Shown: positions 24,650 to 35,162 of the stretch, in pieces
Numbering within the stretch: position 1 is the stretch's first letter
How the letters are laid out: the number at the start of each line of letters is the position of its first letter
DNA from: Haloterrigena alkaliphila
GTDB lineage: Archaea; Halobacteriota; Halobacteria; Halobacteriales; Natrialbaceae
Reading direction: 5' to 3'
Length of the DNA stretch: 64,000 bases
Assembly (NCBI RefSeq): GCF_017352155.2
Contig: NZ_CP071462.1
Coordinates: forward strand, 186,001-250,000
Program-made: the position numbers and the translations under genes
The notes under the pieces: generated by a model
Told to the model about the DNA's origin: nothing
The model's input: only the letters and a program-made list of their open reading frames with translations
The model's database searches: none

Positions 24650-24660
24650 TACTCAGTATT
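24650..24660 (-). promoter_or_regulatory. fused TrmB half-sites before trmB
   Basis: On the minus strand TACTGAGTATAC ends directly at the trmB ATG. TACT and GAGTA of the TrmB consensus are joined with no spacer. It may be an autoregulatory site or a coincidence. Confidence 0.35.
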
Positions 24661-24867
24661 TCACAGATCGATCGGTCGATGTAAAAGATTCCCGATGAGA
24701 CCGTCTCGACTTCGTCGACGTCGCGGTAACGCGGCGACCCCCACCGATCTCCTCGGCGAGACGCGAAACGAGATCCGTCTCGTCGCGAACGGCGCTCGCC
24801 CCGGTCCGAAAAGTGGGAATACATTTTTCAACAAGATTTAATGGCCCGGGCACGAACCGAGTGAACG

Positions 24868-26913
24868 ATGGAATTACACGGGGCCCTCAACGATTTCAAG
24901 CGCTCACGCGGCGATCCCCGCCGGTTCCCCGGGGAGCGGCGGTCGACGACGGGACTGTTCTCCGGTCTCGACGACAGGCTCGTTCACGTCGCGCCCGACG
25001 GATCGATCAGAGATTACTCCTATCCGCTCTCCGGCGTTGCCGGTATCGAACGCTCCCGATTCGGACTCGCGATAGACGGCGAGTGCCACTGGTTCGACGG
25101 CGGCAGCCAGCGATACGTCGACGACACCGCCGTCGTCGAAACCGTCCACGACGTCGGCGGCTACACCTGCACCCAGTACGACCTCGCGTTCGATCGACTC
25201 CACGTGACGCACTTCGCGCTCGAGGGAGCCGACTCCGGCGACGTCGACGTCTCGATCCGAGCGTGTTTCGGGTTCGCCCCAGAACGGCAGTCCAGCCGGA
25301 TCGGGCAGCTCCGGCACGACGACGCCGTCGAGGTCCACCACGACAGCGAACGGGACTTCGTCACCGCCTCGACCGACGTCTCGATCACCGGACGGATTCC
25401 CGAACGGTTCGAGGAGTTGCTCGCGCCGGAGCCGGCGGAGTTCCCGCGGTCCGGCGACGACGACCGCTACGAGGAGGCCAAGCTCAGTCCGATCACGCTG
25501 CTCGAGTTCGACGTCGCGGGTGCGTCGCCGAGCGCGACCGTCGCGACGCTGTTGACCAACGATACGGATCGAATCGACGCGCTGGAGCGCGTCCGAACGG
25601 CCGCCCGCGCCCACGACGATCGGGAGGCGATCCTCGAGACGGGGCGCCGTCAGGCTCGCGAACGGCTCACGACCGACGCTACCGGGATCGAACGGGGGTT
25701 CGCGGATCTGCGAGCGCTCTGCCTGCTGCGGTCGTCGACGGGAGCGCGGATCGCCGGCCCCGAGTTCGACCCGTTCTACCGGTACTCCGGCGGCTACGGC
25801 TACACCTGGTTCCGCGACGACGCCGAAATCGCCAAATTCCTGCTCGAGGCCGATCGGCGGGCGGAACTCGGACTCGAGTCGTGGCACGCCGCGAGCGCGC
25901 GCTTCTACGCGGAGACGCAACTCGACGACGGGACGTGGCCCCATCGCGTCTGGCCGTCGAACGGTCGGCTGGCACCCGGCTGGGCCAACGGTCGCCTCGA
26001 GGGCGACGACTCCGCGGAGTATCAGGCGGATCAGACCGCGAGCGTCGCGGCGTTTCTCGCCACCTACCTCCGCCGGATCGACCCCGACCACGAACGAGTC
26101 CGCGAGTCCCTGACGGCCGCCCTCGAGGGGATGGACGCGACGCTGGCCGCCGACGGACTGCCCGAGCGCGTCCAGAACGCCTGGGAGAACATGACCGGCC
26201 GATTCACCCACACGGCGGCGACGTTCCTCGAGGCTTACGCCGCGATCGCACGCGCACCGGTCGACGAGGACGTCGCGGCCCACGCGAGAGCGCAGTCCCA
26301 CCGCGTCTACGACGCGCTCGACGACCTGTGGATCTCCGAGCGCGGGTGCTACGCGATGCGACGCCACGAGGGCGAGCTCGACGACCGGCTCGACGGGAGC
26401 ACGCTCGCGCTCGCGTCGGCTCACGGGGAGTACGACGCGATCGGCACGATCGACGACGATCGGTTCGAACGGCTCGTCTCTCACCTCGAGACGACGCTCG
26501 ACGGCCTCTACCGCGACCCCGAGGGACCGATCGAGGGGCTGGCGCGGTTCGAAGGGGACCCCTGGCGCCGCCGCGATCAGGACGACGCGAAGATCTGGAC
26601 GGTGACGACGGCGTGGGGAGCCCACGCGGCCGTCGAGTGCCGCGACCTGCTGGCCGCGAACGACCGGGATCGCAAGCTGATCGACGAGTTCGACGACCGC
26701 GCGCGAGCGCTGCTGGCGCTGGTTGCGCCCGACGGTCCGCTCCGACGGGCCGGCGACTACCTCCCCGAGCAGTTCTTCGACGACGGGACGCCCGACAGCG
26801 CGACGCCGCTGGGATGGCCCCACGCGATCCGGCTCGTCACCGCCAGCGCGCTCGAGCGGACGGAGTCGTCTCGGTCCGTAGCGCAGTCGAACGAACCGGC
26901 CCTTCGAGAATAG
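24868..26913 (+). CDS. glucoamylase-type glycoside hydrolase, GH15 family
   Basis: A 681-residue cytoplasmic enzyme (no signal peptide). The N-terminal beta-sandwich domain spans about residues 1-255. The (alpha/alpha)6 barrel follows, with YRYSGGYGYTWFRDDAE at 303-320 and QADQTAS near 386-392 lining the active site; ENMTG near residue 425 and LPEQFF near 625 hold the likely catalytic glutamates. GH15 glucoamylases and glucodextranases release glucose from the non-reducing end of alpha-glucans. It follows a TTTAAT box about 25-30 bp from the start and is divergent from trmB, 3' to 3' with the GH13 gene. Confidence 0.93.
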   Translation: MELHGALNDFKRSRGDPRRFPGERRSTTGLFSGLDDRLVHVAPDGSIRDYSYPLSGVAGIERSRFGLAIDGECHWFDGGSQRYVDDTAVVETVHDVGGYTCTQYDLAFDRLHVTHFALEGADSGDVDVSIRACFGFAPERQSSRIGQLRHDDAVEVHHDSERDFVTASTDVSITGRIPERFEELLAPEPAEFPRSGDDDRYEEAKLSPITLLEFDVAGASPSATVATLLTNDTDRIDALERVRTAARAHDDREAILETGRRQARERLTTDATGIERGFADLRALCLLRSSTGARIAGPEFDPFYRYSGGYGYTWFRDDAEIAKFLLEADRRAELGLESWHAASARFYAETQLDDGTWPHRVWPSNGRLAPGWANGRLEGDDSAEYQADQTASVAAFLATYLRRIDPDHERVRESLTAALEGMDATLAADGLPERVQNAWENMTGRFTHTAATFLEAYAAIARAPVDEDVAAHARAQSHRVYDALDDLWISERGCYAMRRHEGELDDRLDGSTLALASAHGEYDAIGTIDDDRFERLVSHLETTLDGLYRDPEGPIEGLARFEGDPWRRRDQDDAKIWTVTTAWGAHAAVECRDLLAANDRDRKLIDEFDDRARALLALVAPDGPLRRAGDYLPEQFFDDGTPDSATPLGWPHAIRLVTASALERTESSRSVAQSNEPALRE

Positions 26914-26989
26914 TCGCCCGATCGCCGGCGTCGACGTTCGGCGGCGCCGACTCTCCTCTCCCCTCCTCTCGAATCGATTCCAGCGCGGC

Positions 26990-29110
26990 TCAGTCTCGAG
27001 CGACGCGCACGACGACCGCGTCGCTGACCTCGAGGACGGTCGATCCCCCGTCGCGCTCGAGTTCGAGTTCGTCACCGGTGACGAGATCGACCGGTTCGAG
27101 CGGGCGATCGAGTCGGACGCGCTCCGAGCCGCCGCCGAAGTTCAGGACGACGGCGACCCGCTCGGTATCGGTCTCGCGCACGTAGCCGACGACCGCGTCC
27201 GAGTCGGCCGCGCACTCGAGCGGCGAGAGGTCGCCGCGGGAGAGCGCTTCGCTGTCGTGACGGGCGGCGACGAGTCGGCGGTGGAACGTCGTCGCCTCGC
27301 CGTCGCCCTCCCAGGGCATCGGCTGTCGGTACCCGGTCGCGCCGCGCTCCTGCCCGTAGTAGATCATCGGCACGCCCGGCAGCGTGAGCACGGCCGTCAC
27401 GGCCGCGCGCTGTGCCTCCGGACCGCACTCCTCGAGGTACCGCGTCTCGTCGTGGTTCTCGACGTACCGCATGTGCAGCGACCAGTCGGGGAACCCCTCC
27501 CGTTCGGGCGCGGTCGCCGCCTCGAGGAGGTCCTCGGCCGGCCGCTCGCCGTTCCCGACGTCCCGCAGCGCGTAGTAGAGGGTCGTGTCGTAGTGGACAT
27601 CGAACTCGGACTCGGCGTACTCCGGTTCGCGCGGGACCGTCTCGTCGAGCAGCAGGAACGCCGCGTCCCGCGCCCGCACGCGCTCGGAGATCTCCTTCCA
27701 GAAGCCGTGAGGGACGCCCCAGGCGACGTCACAGCGGAAGCCGTCGACGACGTCGACCCACTCGTCGACGACGTCGAGGAAGAACGAGCGGACGGAAAGC
27801 GAGTCGTAGTCGACGTTCGGGATCCCGCGCCAGTTGAAGTAGTACTGCGCGACTTCGGTCTCCCCCTCGGGCGTCGTCCGCACCGGCGGCGCGTAGTCGT
27901 CGCGCGGGTCCTCGGCCTCGAGCGCGGCGGCGTCGGTCGGCGTCTCCGCGATCGGTTCCCAGACGTACCAGTCCTCGTACTCCGGAACGCAGGCCGCGCT
28001 CATGTCGAACGCGGCGTGTTCGCGCGCCGTGTGGTTGATCACGAGGTCGAAGACGACCCGGATGTCGCTCTCGTGACAGTGGTCGACGAACGACTGGAAC
28101 TCCTCGCGCGTGCCCAGATCAGAGGCCGTGTCGAAGTAGTCCGTGATGTGGTAGCCGTGCTCGGTCGGGCTCTCGAGCACCGGCGTCAGCCAGAGGCAGT
28201 CGACGCCCAGCGACTCGAGGTATGGCACTCGGCGCTCGAGCGACTCGAACGTCGCCTCGTCGGTGAACGAGCGGACGAAGATCTCGTAGACGACGGCGTC
28301 GCGGGCCCACTCCGGCGGATCGTTGCGGCGCTCGACGCGACCGTCCGGGTGGACGAGAACGCAGTCGGCGATGCTGTGCCGTTCGCCGACGGCGACGGCG
28401 TGGACGCGGACCGGCTCCTCGAGCTCGCCGAGCGGGACGCGAGTTTCCCGACCGTCGACGACCAGGGAATCGTCGGTCAGCGGATCTCGATCGTCGACGT
28501 AGAACTCGACGTCCAGTTCGTCGGCCGCGTACTCGCTGTCGGTTCCCGGCTTCGCGTCGGCCGTAATCGTCGTCTCGGCGCCGTCGACGGCGTCACCCGG
28601 CCCCTCGAGGAAGACTCGAGGCTTGCCCGGCCCGGGGACCTTCTTCTCCTCCCAGACGGCGTTCTCGAAGTCGTCACCCGGAACGTAGCCGTAGCGGTGG
28701 GTGCCCGGTTCGGCGTCGATCTCGTACTGGTAAGTGCCGTCCTCGAGCGTCGGATGCTCTCGATCGAACAGGTGTTCGTTGAACGGCCCCATGATCGATA
28801 CCTCCTCGGGGTCGTGCGCCGGGAGTCGATCGCGCTCGAGATCGAAGCTCGTCGCTCGGCGGACGTCCGGGAACGCGCGAACGCGCTGTTCGTACCGTCC
28901 CGCCGGCGTCTCGAGCGCGAACCGATAGATCCCGGGTTCGTCGGGCTCGAACCGCCAGACCGGATCGGTCGGCGCGGCGACGTCGCTCTCGGCGGGAGAC
29001 TCGAGGATCGACCACTCGTAACTCGACTCGCGCTCGGGATCCGGATCCCGAGGCGCGAGTTCGACCGATTCGCCGACGGCACAGAAGCGCGGCGGACCCG
29101 GCTGGTGCAT
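26990..29110 (-). CDS. alpha-amylase/neopullulanase-type GH13 enzyme
   Basis: A 706-residue protein with N-terminal beta-rich modules (about 1-265, including immunoglobulin-like carbohydrate-module folds) and a (beta/alpha)8 barrel from about 270. The GH13 regions are complete: DLVINH (355-360), FRCD with the nucleophile Asp461, LLLDE with the acid/base Glu490, and ENHD with the transition-state stabiliser Asp554. No signal peptide is seen, so it probably acts inside the cell on imported maltodextrins, like cyclomaltodextrinases. Convergent with the GH15 gene and next to the sugar ABC transporter. Confidence 0.93.
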   Translation of the reverse strand: MHQPGPPRFCAVGESVELAPRDPDPERESSYEWSILESPAESDVAAPTDPVWRFEPDEPGIYRFALETPAGRYEQRVRAFPDVRRATSFDLERDRLPAHDPEEVSIMGPFNEHLFDREHPTLEDGTYQYEIDAEPGTHRYGYVPGDDFENAVWEEKKVPGPGKPRVFLEGPGDAVDGAETTITADAKPGTDSEYAADELDVEFYVDDRDPLTDDSLVVDGRETRVPLGELEEPVRVHAVAVGERHSIADCVLVHPDGRVERRNDPPEWARDAVVYEIFVRSFTDEATFESLERRVPYLESLGVDCLWLTPVLESPTEHGYHITDYFDTASDLGTREEFQSFVDHCHESDIRVVFDLVINHTAREHAAFDMSAACVPEYEDWYVWEPIAETPTDAAALEAEDPRDDYAPPVRTTPEGETEVAQYYFNWRGIPNVDYDSLSVRSFFLDVVDEWVDVVDGFRCDVAWGVPHGFWKEISERVRARDAAFLLLDETVPREPEYAESEFDVHYDTTLYYALRDVGNGERPAEDLLEAATAPEREGFPDWSLHMRYVENHDETRYLEECGPEAQRAAVTAVLTLPGVPMIYYGQERGATGYRQPMPWEGDGEATTFHRRLVAARHDSEALSRGDLSPLECAADSDAVVGYVRETDTERVAVVLNFGGGSERVRLDRPLEPVDLVTGDELELERDGGSTVLEVSDAVVVRVARD

Positions 29111-29196
29111 ACGGGCCCGAACGGGTGGCGTCGATTTATCGTTTATGGATGAAGAACTATTACAACACTACTTAGAAACGGAGCGGTTCGCCGGCG

Positions 29197-30330
<1,134 letters not shown>

Positions 30331-30348
30331 TTGCCAGCAGTTCGTCCC

Positions 30349-30358
30349 GATATCATAA
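30349..30358 (-). promoter_or_regulatory. TATA box of the ABC ATPase gene
   Basis: Minus-strand CTTTATGATA, centred about 25 bp before the ATG at 30330. Confidence 0.55.
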
Positions 30359-30488
30359 AGTCTTTCCCAAAATCGACAATACGAGAAGTAATATTTCACC
30401 ACTAATTTCCGGAATTCGGTCCAGTCCGAATTTTCCCCACGGTGAATCGGCTCTTCCAGGCGAAACGGGTCGTGAGGGGCCGACCCTA

Positions 30489-30501
30489 ACGATTAAATAT
30501 A
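30489..30501 (+). promoter_or_regulatory. TATA box of the sugar-binding protein gene
   Basis: CGATTAAATATAT, centred about 32 bp before the ATG at 30528. The divergent intergenic region 30331-30527 therefore carries two back-to-back promoters. Confidence 0.55.
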
Positions 30502-30527
30502 TGAAGACATAATTCGTAACTACTTTC

Positions 30528-31730
30528 ATGGCACTGCAACGCAGGAAGCTCTTGGCGGGGATCGGCGGGATGGCCACGCTGACCGCGGCCGGCTGTCTCG
30601 GGAACGAAGACGAGGGGACGACCCTCTGGCACGACTTCAACGACGGCGAGCAGGAGACCCTCGAGGAACAGGTCGCGGCGTTCAACGAGGACCGCGAGGA
30701 GGAACTGAACGTCGAACAGGTACCCGAAATCGTCGATCAGCTCGACACGGCGATCCCCTCGGGGGAAGGGCCCGAGACGTTCGCCTGGGCCCACGACTGG
30801 GTCGGCACCTACTACGATCGCGACTTCGTCTACGACGCGTCCGACGACCTCTCGATCGACCTCGACGAGACGTTCACCGAGGCCGCGGCCGACGCCGCGC
30901 GGTGGGAGGGCGGCGTCTACGGCCTCCCCTACGCCGCCGAGACGACGACGCTGATGTACAACGAAGATCTCGTCGACGAACCGCCGGAGACCCTCGACGA
31001 GATGGTCGATATCATGGAGGAGCACCACGATCCGGAGAACAACACGTACGGACTCTCCTGCCCGCCGGCCGATCCGTACTTCATCAGCGCGTTCACGCAG
31101 GCGTTCGGCGGCCGCTTCTTCGACTCCGAGACGGAGGACACCCGCATCGACGACGACGAGTTCATCGAAGGCGTCGAACTGCTCCGAGACCGGATCTGGC
31201 CGTACGTCCCGGAGGATCCGAACTACGACGTCCAGGTACCGGTCTTCGCCGACGGAAACGCCCCGTTCGCGATCAACGGCCCGTGGGAGGTCGGCGGCTT
31301 CCGAGACGGCGGCGTCGACGTCACCGTCACCTCGTTCCCGGAGATCGACGGCGGCGACCCGACGCCGTACACGGGCATTCAGCTGTGGTACTTCACCTCG
31401 AACCTCGCGGACGCGCCCGACGAGGAACTCGAAACGGCCGTCGAGTGGGCCGAGTACCACTCGACCAGCGAGGACGCGATCCTCTCGAACGCGGAGGACC
31501 ACGGCTTCATCCCCGTCCACCAGAAGTACGCCGACGACGACGACCTCGGCGAGGACGTCGCCGCGTTCGCCGAGACGGTCGGCATGGGGGTCCAGATGCC
31601 CGCCCACGAACGGATGGATCAGGTCTGGAACCCGGTCGAGGACGGTCTCGAGCAGGCGTTCAACGGCCAGGCGAGTCCGGCGGAGGCGATGGAGACGGCC
31701 GCCGAAGAGATTCGCGGCCGCTGGGACTAA
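30528..31730 (+). CDS. sugar ABC transporter substrate-binding lipoprotein
   Basis: A 400-residue family 1 solute-binding protein. The N-terminus MALQRRKLLAGIGG has a twin-arginine motif, and the lipobox AAGC with Cys23 predicts a Tat-exported lipoprotein, the usual haloarchaeal arrangement. The mature part has the two-lobed maltose-binding-protein fold (AINGPWEVGGFRDGGV; YTGIQLWYFT). It captures an oligosaccharide outside the cell and delivers it to the two permeases encoded immediately downstream. Neighbouring GH13 and GH15 genes make maltodextrin the likely ligand (inference). Confidence 0.94.
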   Translation: MALQRRKLLAGIGGMATLTAAGCLGNEDEGTTLWHDFNDGEQETLEEQVAAFNEDREEELNVEQVPEIVDQLDTAIPSGEGPETFAWAHDWVGTYYDRDFVYDASDDLSIDLDETFTEAAADAARWEGGVYGLPYAAETTTLMYNEDLVDEPPETLDEMVDIMEEHHDPENNTYGLSCPPADPYFISAFTQAFGGRFFDSETEDTRIDDDEFIEGVELLRDRIWPYVPEDPNYDVQVPVFADGNAPFAINGPWEVGGFRDGGVDVTVTSFPEIDGGDPTPYTGIQLWYFTSNLADAPDEELETAVEWAEYHSTSEDAILSNAEDHGFIPVHQKYADDDDLGEDVAAFAETVGMGVQMPAHERMDQVWNPVEDGLEQAFNGQASPAEAMETAAEEIRGRWD

Positions 31731-31760
31731 CTCAGCACGGTTCGAGCACCCACTCACAGT

Positions 31761-32795
31761 ATGTCCACGTCATTCTTCGAGCGGTTTTCGCGACGCAGTC
31801 AGCGACGGCTCCCGGACCGGTTGGAAGAACGCGACTGGGTAGCGTTTCTCCTCGTCGCACCGGGGATCGCGCTGTTCCTGTCGTTCATGCTGTTCCCGAT
31901 CGCGTTCCTCATCTACCTCTCGTTTACGGACGCGACCCACACCGGGACCGTCATCGGAGGCGGTGCGAGCTTCACCGGGTTGGACAACTACGTGTCCCTG
32001 TTTTCGGACTCGAATTTCTGGAACTCGCTCGGGATCACCTGGCTGTTCATGGCGGTGAGCGTCAGTGCGAAGATCGTCGTCGGGATCTCTATCGCGGTCG
32101 TCCTTACACACGCCCGCGTCCGCGGGAAGCGGTACATGCGCGCGCTGGTGATCGTTCCGCTCGGATTCCCGGAGATCTTCTCGATCACGGTCTGGCGCGG
32201 GATGTTCAGCAGCGCCCGATTCGGACCGTTCAACGAGCTCCTCTCGATCTACAACGGGGCCGTGACGACCGTCTTCGGTGCGATCGATTCCGCGCTGTTC
32301 TTCGCGTCGATCACCGCCCCGGAACTCCTGCTCGCCGACGTCCCGATCGCGTGGCTGGGCAGTCGCTGGAGCGCCTTCGGCTCGTACGTCGTGACCGAAG
32401 TCTGGCTGGCGTACCCGTTCATGGTGATCATCATCGTCAGCGCCCTCCAGGACGTGCCCATGGAGCTCCACGACGCGGCGAAAGTCGACGGTGCGGGCTA
32501 CCTCCAGCGGTTCAGACACGTCACGCTGCCGGCGATCAAGCGCCCGGTGATGTTCGCCTCGATCCTCACCGCGGCGGCCTCGTTCCAGCAGTTCCTGGTC
32601 CCGTGGGTGTTCAACCGCGGCGGCCCCGCGCGGGACAACGAACTCATCCTCGTCTACGGGTTCCGCGAGGCGATCGAACTCAACCAGTACGGGCTCTCGT
32701 CGGCAATCATGGTCACGGCGCTGGCGTTCGTCGGCGCGTTCATGTGGCTCGCGGTGAAGAAAGGCGATCTCGCTGACGGGGTGAGCAACGAATGA
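31761..32795 (+). CDS. sugar ABC transporter permease (MalF type)
   Basis: A 344-residue integral membrane protein with about six hydrophobic segments. The EAA loop that docks on the ATPase is DVPMELHDAAKVDGAGYLQRFRHVTLP (about residues 232-258). It lies 30 bp downstream of the binding-protein gene and overlaps the next permease gene by ATGA. Confidence 0.94.
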   Translation: MSTSFFERFSRRSQRRLPDRLEERDWVAFLLVAPGIALFLSFMLFPIAFLIYLSFTDATHTGTVIGGGASFTGLDNYVSLFSDSNFWNSLGITWLFMAVSVSAKIVVGISIAVVLTHARVRGKRYMRALVIVPLGFPEIFSITVWRGMFSSARFGPFNELLSIYNGAVTTVFGAIDSALFFASITAPELLLADVPIAWLGSRWSAFGSYVVTEVWLAYPFMVIIIVSALQDVPMELHDAAKVDGAGYLQRFRHVTLPAIKRPVMFASILTAAASFQQFLVPWVFNRGGPARDNELILVYGFREAIELNQYGLSSAIMVTALAFVGAFMWLAVKKGDLADGVSNE

Positions 32796-33709
32796 TCGAC
32801 GCGATCAGAAAGACGGTCGAACAGGTGCGCACCGGGCGACGAACGATCCGCGACGTCGGCAAGACGGTCGCCGGAAGCGGCGGCGCCGCGTTGCTCGTCG
32901 TGCTGTTGATGTTCCCGGTGTACTGGATCGTCACGGCCTCGTTCTCGCAGGGCGCGGGCCTGCTGAGTTCCGAGGGCCTGTTCGCGGATCCCTCGACGTA
33001 CAACCTCGACGCCTACCGATGGGTGCTGTTCGAATCGAACTTCGTCTTCGAGAACGGCGAGGTCGGCAAGCCGGGCGCGCTGTTCAACAGCCTGATCGTC
33101 GTCTTCGTCACCGTCAGCGTCTCGCTGTCGGTCGTCATTCCCGGCGCGTACGCGCTCTCGAGGCGACAGTTCGCGGGCCGGGAGAAGGTCCTCTACGGCT
33201 ACGTGCTCTTCACCCAAGTCGGCGCGGGGCTCTCGATCGCGACCCTAGTCGCGCTGTACGCCCTGTTCGTCAACCTCGGACTGAGCAACAACCTGCTCGT
33301 GCTCGGCCTGTTCTACGCCGCGGGAGCGATTCCGTTCAACACCTGGCTGCTGAAGACGTTCATGGACAACATCCCCGTCTCCTACGAGGAGGCGGCGATC
33401 GTCGACGGCGCGAGCCAGTGGCAGGTCATCCGCGAGGTGATCCTCCCGCTGTCGAAGCCGGGCATCGCCGTCGTGCTCATCTTCACGTTCCTGGCCGGCT
33501 GGAACGAGTTCATCATCGCACAGACGCTCCTGCAGCCGGAGAACTACACGCTCTCGGTCGAACTGTACGCGCTGGTCGACGACTACGAGACGCCGTGGAC
33601 CGAGTTCGCGGCCTTCGCGATCCTGTTCGCGCTCCCGGTCGCGATCATCTACTTCGCCGCGCAGAACTACGTCGAGAGCGGGCTCTCCTTCGGCGGCATG
33701 GAGGGCTGA
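32792..33709 (+). CDS. sugar ABC transporter permease (MalG type)
   Basis: A 305-residue permease with six predicted membrane segments and the EAA motif NIPVSYEEAAIVDGASQWQVIREVILP (about residues 190-216). It is the second transmembrane subunit of the importer, translationally coupled to the first. Together with the binding protein and the divergent ATPase it completes a carbohydrate-uptake system of the CUT1 type. Confidence 0.94.
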   Translation: MIDAIRKTVEQVRTGRRTIRDVGKTVAGSGGAALLVVLLMFPVYWIVTASFSQGAGLLSSEGLFADPSTYNLDAYRWVLFESNFVFENGEVGKPGALFNSLIVVFVTVSVSLSVVIPGAYALSRRQFAGREKVLYGYVLFTQVGAGLSIATLVALYALFVNLGLSNNLLVLGLFYAAGAIPFNTWLLKTFMDNIPVSYEEAAIVDGASQWQVIREVILPLSKPGIAVVLIFTFLAGWNEFIIAQTLLQPENYTLSVELYALVDDYETPWTEFAAFAILFALPVAIIYFAAQNYVESGLSFGGMEG

Positions 33710-33726
33710 TCGCCGCCGCTCCCGCC

Positions 33727-33842
33727 TACGCTTCGTCGAACACCGCTGAGCAGACCTCACCGAGCTTGACTTCGGCTTACGCCTCGTCAAACAGCGCAAA
33801 TCGAAGATTTGCTGGCTCGACGAAGCTACGCTTCGTCGAACA
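33727..33842 (-). repeat. three ~50-bp repeats of the dehydratase gene end
   Basis: TACGCTTCGTCGAACA (33727), TACGCCTCGTCAAACA (33778) and TACGCTTCGTCGAACA (33827) are spaced 51 and 49 bp apart. The third is the actual end of the second gnaD gene (...LFDEA, stop); the other two are noncoding echoes, each with its own stop triplet. Confidence 0.8.
33796..33812 (-). terminator. 7-bp triloop hairpin downstream of gnaD copy 2
   Basis: GCAAATC, loop GAA, GATTTGC; perfect pairing, 14 bp past the stop codon. Confidence 0.5.
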
Positions 33843-35064
33843 ACTCCTCGCCGTCGACCATGTGCTCTTCGACGGCGTCCAGATCGAGCGTGACGCCGAG
33901 CCCGGGCTCTTCGGGGACCTCGATGTAGCCGTCCTCGATGACGTCCTCCTCGACGAGATCCTCCCACCAGCCGAGTTCGTAGGAGTGGTACTCGACGGCC
34001 AGCGAGTTCGGAATGGCGGCGCCGACGTGAGCGCTGGCCACCGTCGCGACCGGCGAGGAGACGTTGTGCATCGCGACCGGCACGTAGTACATGTCGGCTT
34101 TGTCCGCAATCTTCGCCGTCTCGCGCATCCCGCCGACCTTCGGCATGTCGGGGGCGATGATGTCGACCGCCTGGTCCTCCAGCAGTCGGCGATGGCCGTG
34201 CTTGCGGTAGACGTTCTCACCGGCCGCGATCGGCGTGGTCGACGACTGGGTCACCTCCCGCTGGACGTCGTGATTTTCGGGCGGCACCGGATCCTCGAGC
34301 CACCAGACGTCGTACGGCTCGAGGGCGCTCGCGAGTCGCTTCGCGCTGCCGCCGGAGAACGTCCAGTGACAGTCGAAGGCGACGTCTGCTCGCGAACCGA
34401 CGGCCTCGGTGACCGCCTCGACGATACTCACCTTGTGATCGATCTCGGGCTCGCGGAGGTGGCGGTTCGCCCGGTCCTTCTCGTGACCCGACGGGACGTC
34501 GAGGTCGAACTTGAGCGCGTCGTAGCCGAGCTCTTCGACGACGCGTTCGGCCTCGTCGGCGCAGGCGATCGGATCGGCCTCCTCCTCGGTGTGACAGTCG
34601 CAGTAGACCCGCACCTCGTCGCGGTACTTCCCGCCCATCAGTTGATACGCTGGGAGCTCGAGGATCTTGCCCGCCAGATCGTGGAGGGCGACTTCGATGC
34701 CCGAAATCGCGGTCACCGTTACGCCGCCGAGCGAGCCCTCGCCGGACATCTTCTGGACGAGATGCTCGGTGAGCCGGTCGATGTCCAGCGGGTTCTCGCC
34801 CCGCAGGAAGGGTTCCATCCGCTCGATGAGTTCCGGCGCGCCGGCGCCCCAGTAGGCCTCGCCGGTGCCGACGATCCCGGCGTCGGTGTAGATCCGTACC
34901 AGTGTCCACGGGAAGTTGCCGTCGACCATCGTCGTCTGTACGTCCGTGATCTCGACGTCTCGACCGCCGCCGCGCTCGCGCCTGACGCCCATCGTCTCCG
35001 CCGAGAGCTCACGCATCGTGTACTCGGCGTTCGGGTCGTGCAGCCGTGAGTAATCGACTCCCAT
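33826..35064 (-). CDS. gnaD: gluconate/galactonate dehydratase (enolase superfamily), copy 2
   Basis: A 412-residue paralogue of the gene at 21486-22724, identical in length and nearly identical in sequence. All active-site segments are kept (KFDLDVPSGHE, FDCHWTFSGG, LEDPVPPEN). Differences include AAGENVY for VGENVY before the metal-proximal glutamate and ALEPYD for RLEEYD. Both copies are offset by exactly 12,340 bp. The promoter has a TATA-like TTATTACT about 25-30 bp upstream but only one TACT half-site, so regulation may differ from copy 1. The two may have split gluconate and galactonate (or xylonate-like) specificity. Confidence 0.9.
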   Translation of the reverse strand: MGVDYSRLHDPNAEYTMRELSAETMGVRRERGGGRDVEITDVQTTMVDGNFPWTLVRIYTDAGIVGTGEAYWGAGAPELIERMEPFLRGENPLDIDRLTEHLVQKMSGEGSLGGVTVTAISGIEVALHDLAGKILELPAYQLMGGKYRDEVRVYCDCHTEEEADPIACADEAERVVEELGYDALKFDLDVPSGHEKDRANRHLREPEIDHKVSIVEAVTEAVGSRADVAFDCHWTFSGGSAKRLASALEPYDVWWLEDPVPPENHDVQREVTQSSTTPIAAGENVYRKHGHRRLLEDQAVDIIAPDMPKVGGMRETAKIADKADMYYVPVAMHNVSSPVATVASAHVGAAIPNSLAVEYHSYELGWWEDLVEEDVIEDGYIEVPEEPGLGVTLDLDAVEEHMVDGEELFDEA

Positions 35065-35162
35065 ACCGAACGGTCACCGGCGGAGCAGTAATAACACGGG
35101 ACTGCGACTGATGGGAGCGGGCCGTCGAGGCGGTCCCGGCGACGGTACCGTCCCGAGCGTCG

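Noticed and set aside
24904-27075. Minus-strand frame of more than 700 codons over the GH15 gene
   Set aside because: Antisense shadow; no domain and wrong composition; GH15 and its motifs explain this stretch.
27257-29152. Plus-strand frame of more than 600 codons over the GH13 gene
   Set aside because: Antisense shadow; the four GH13 regions on the other strand are complete.
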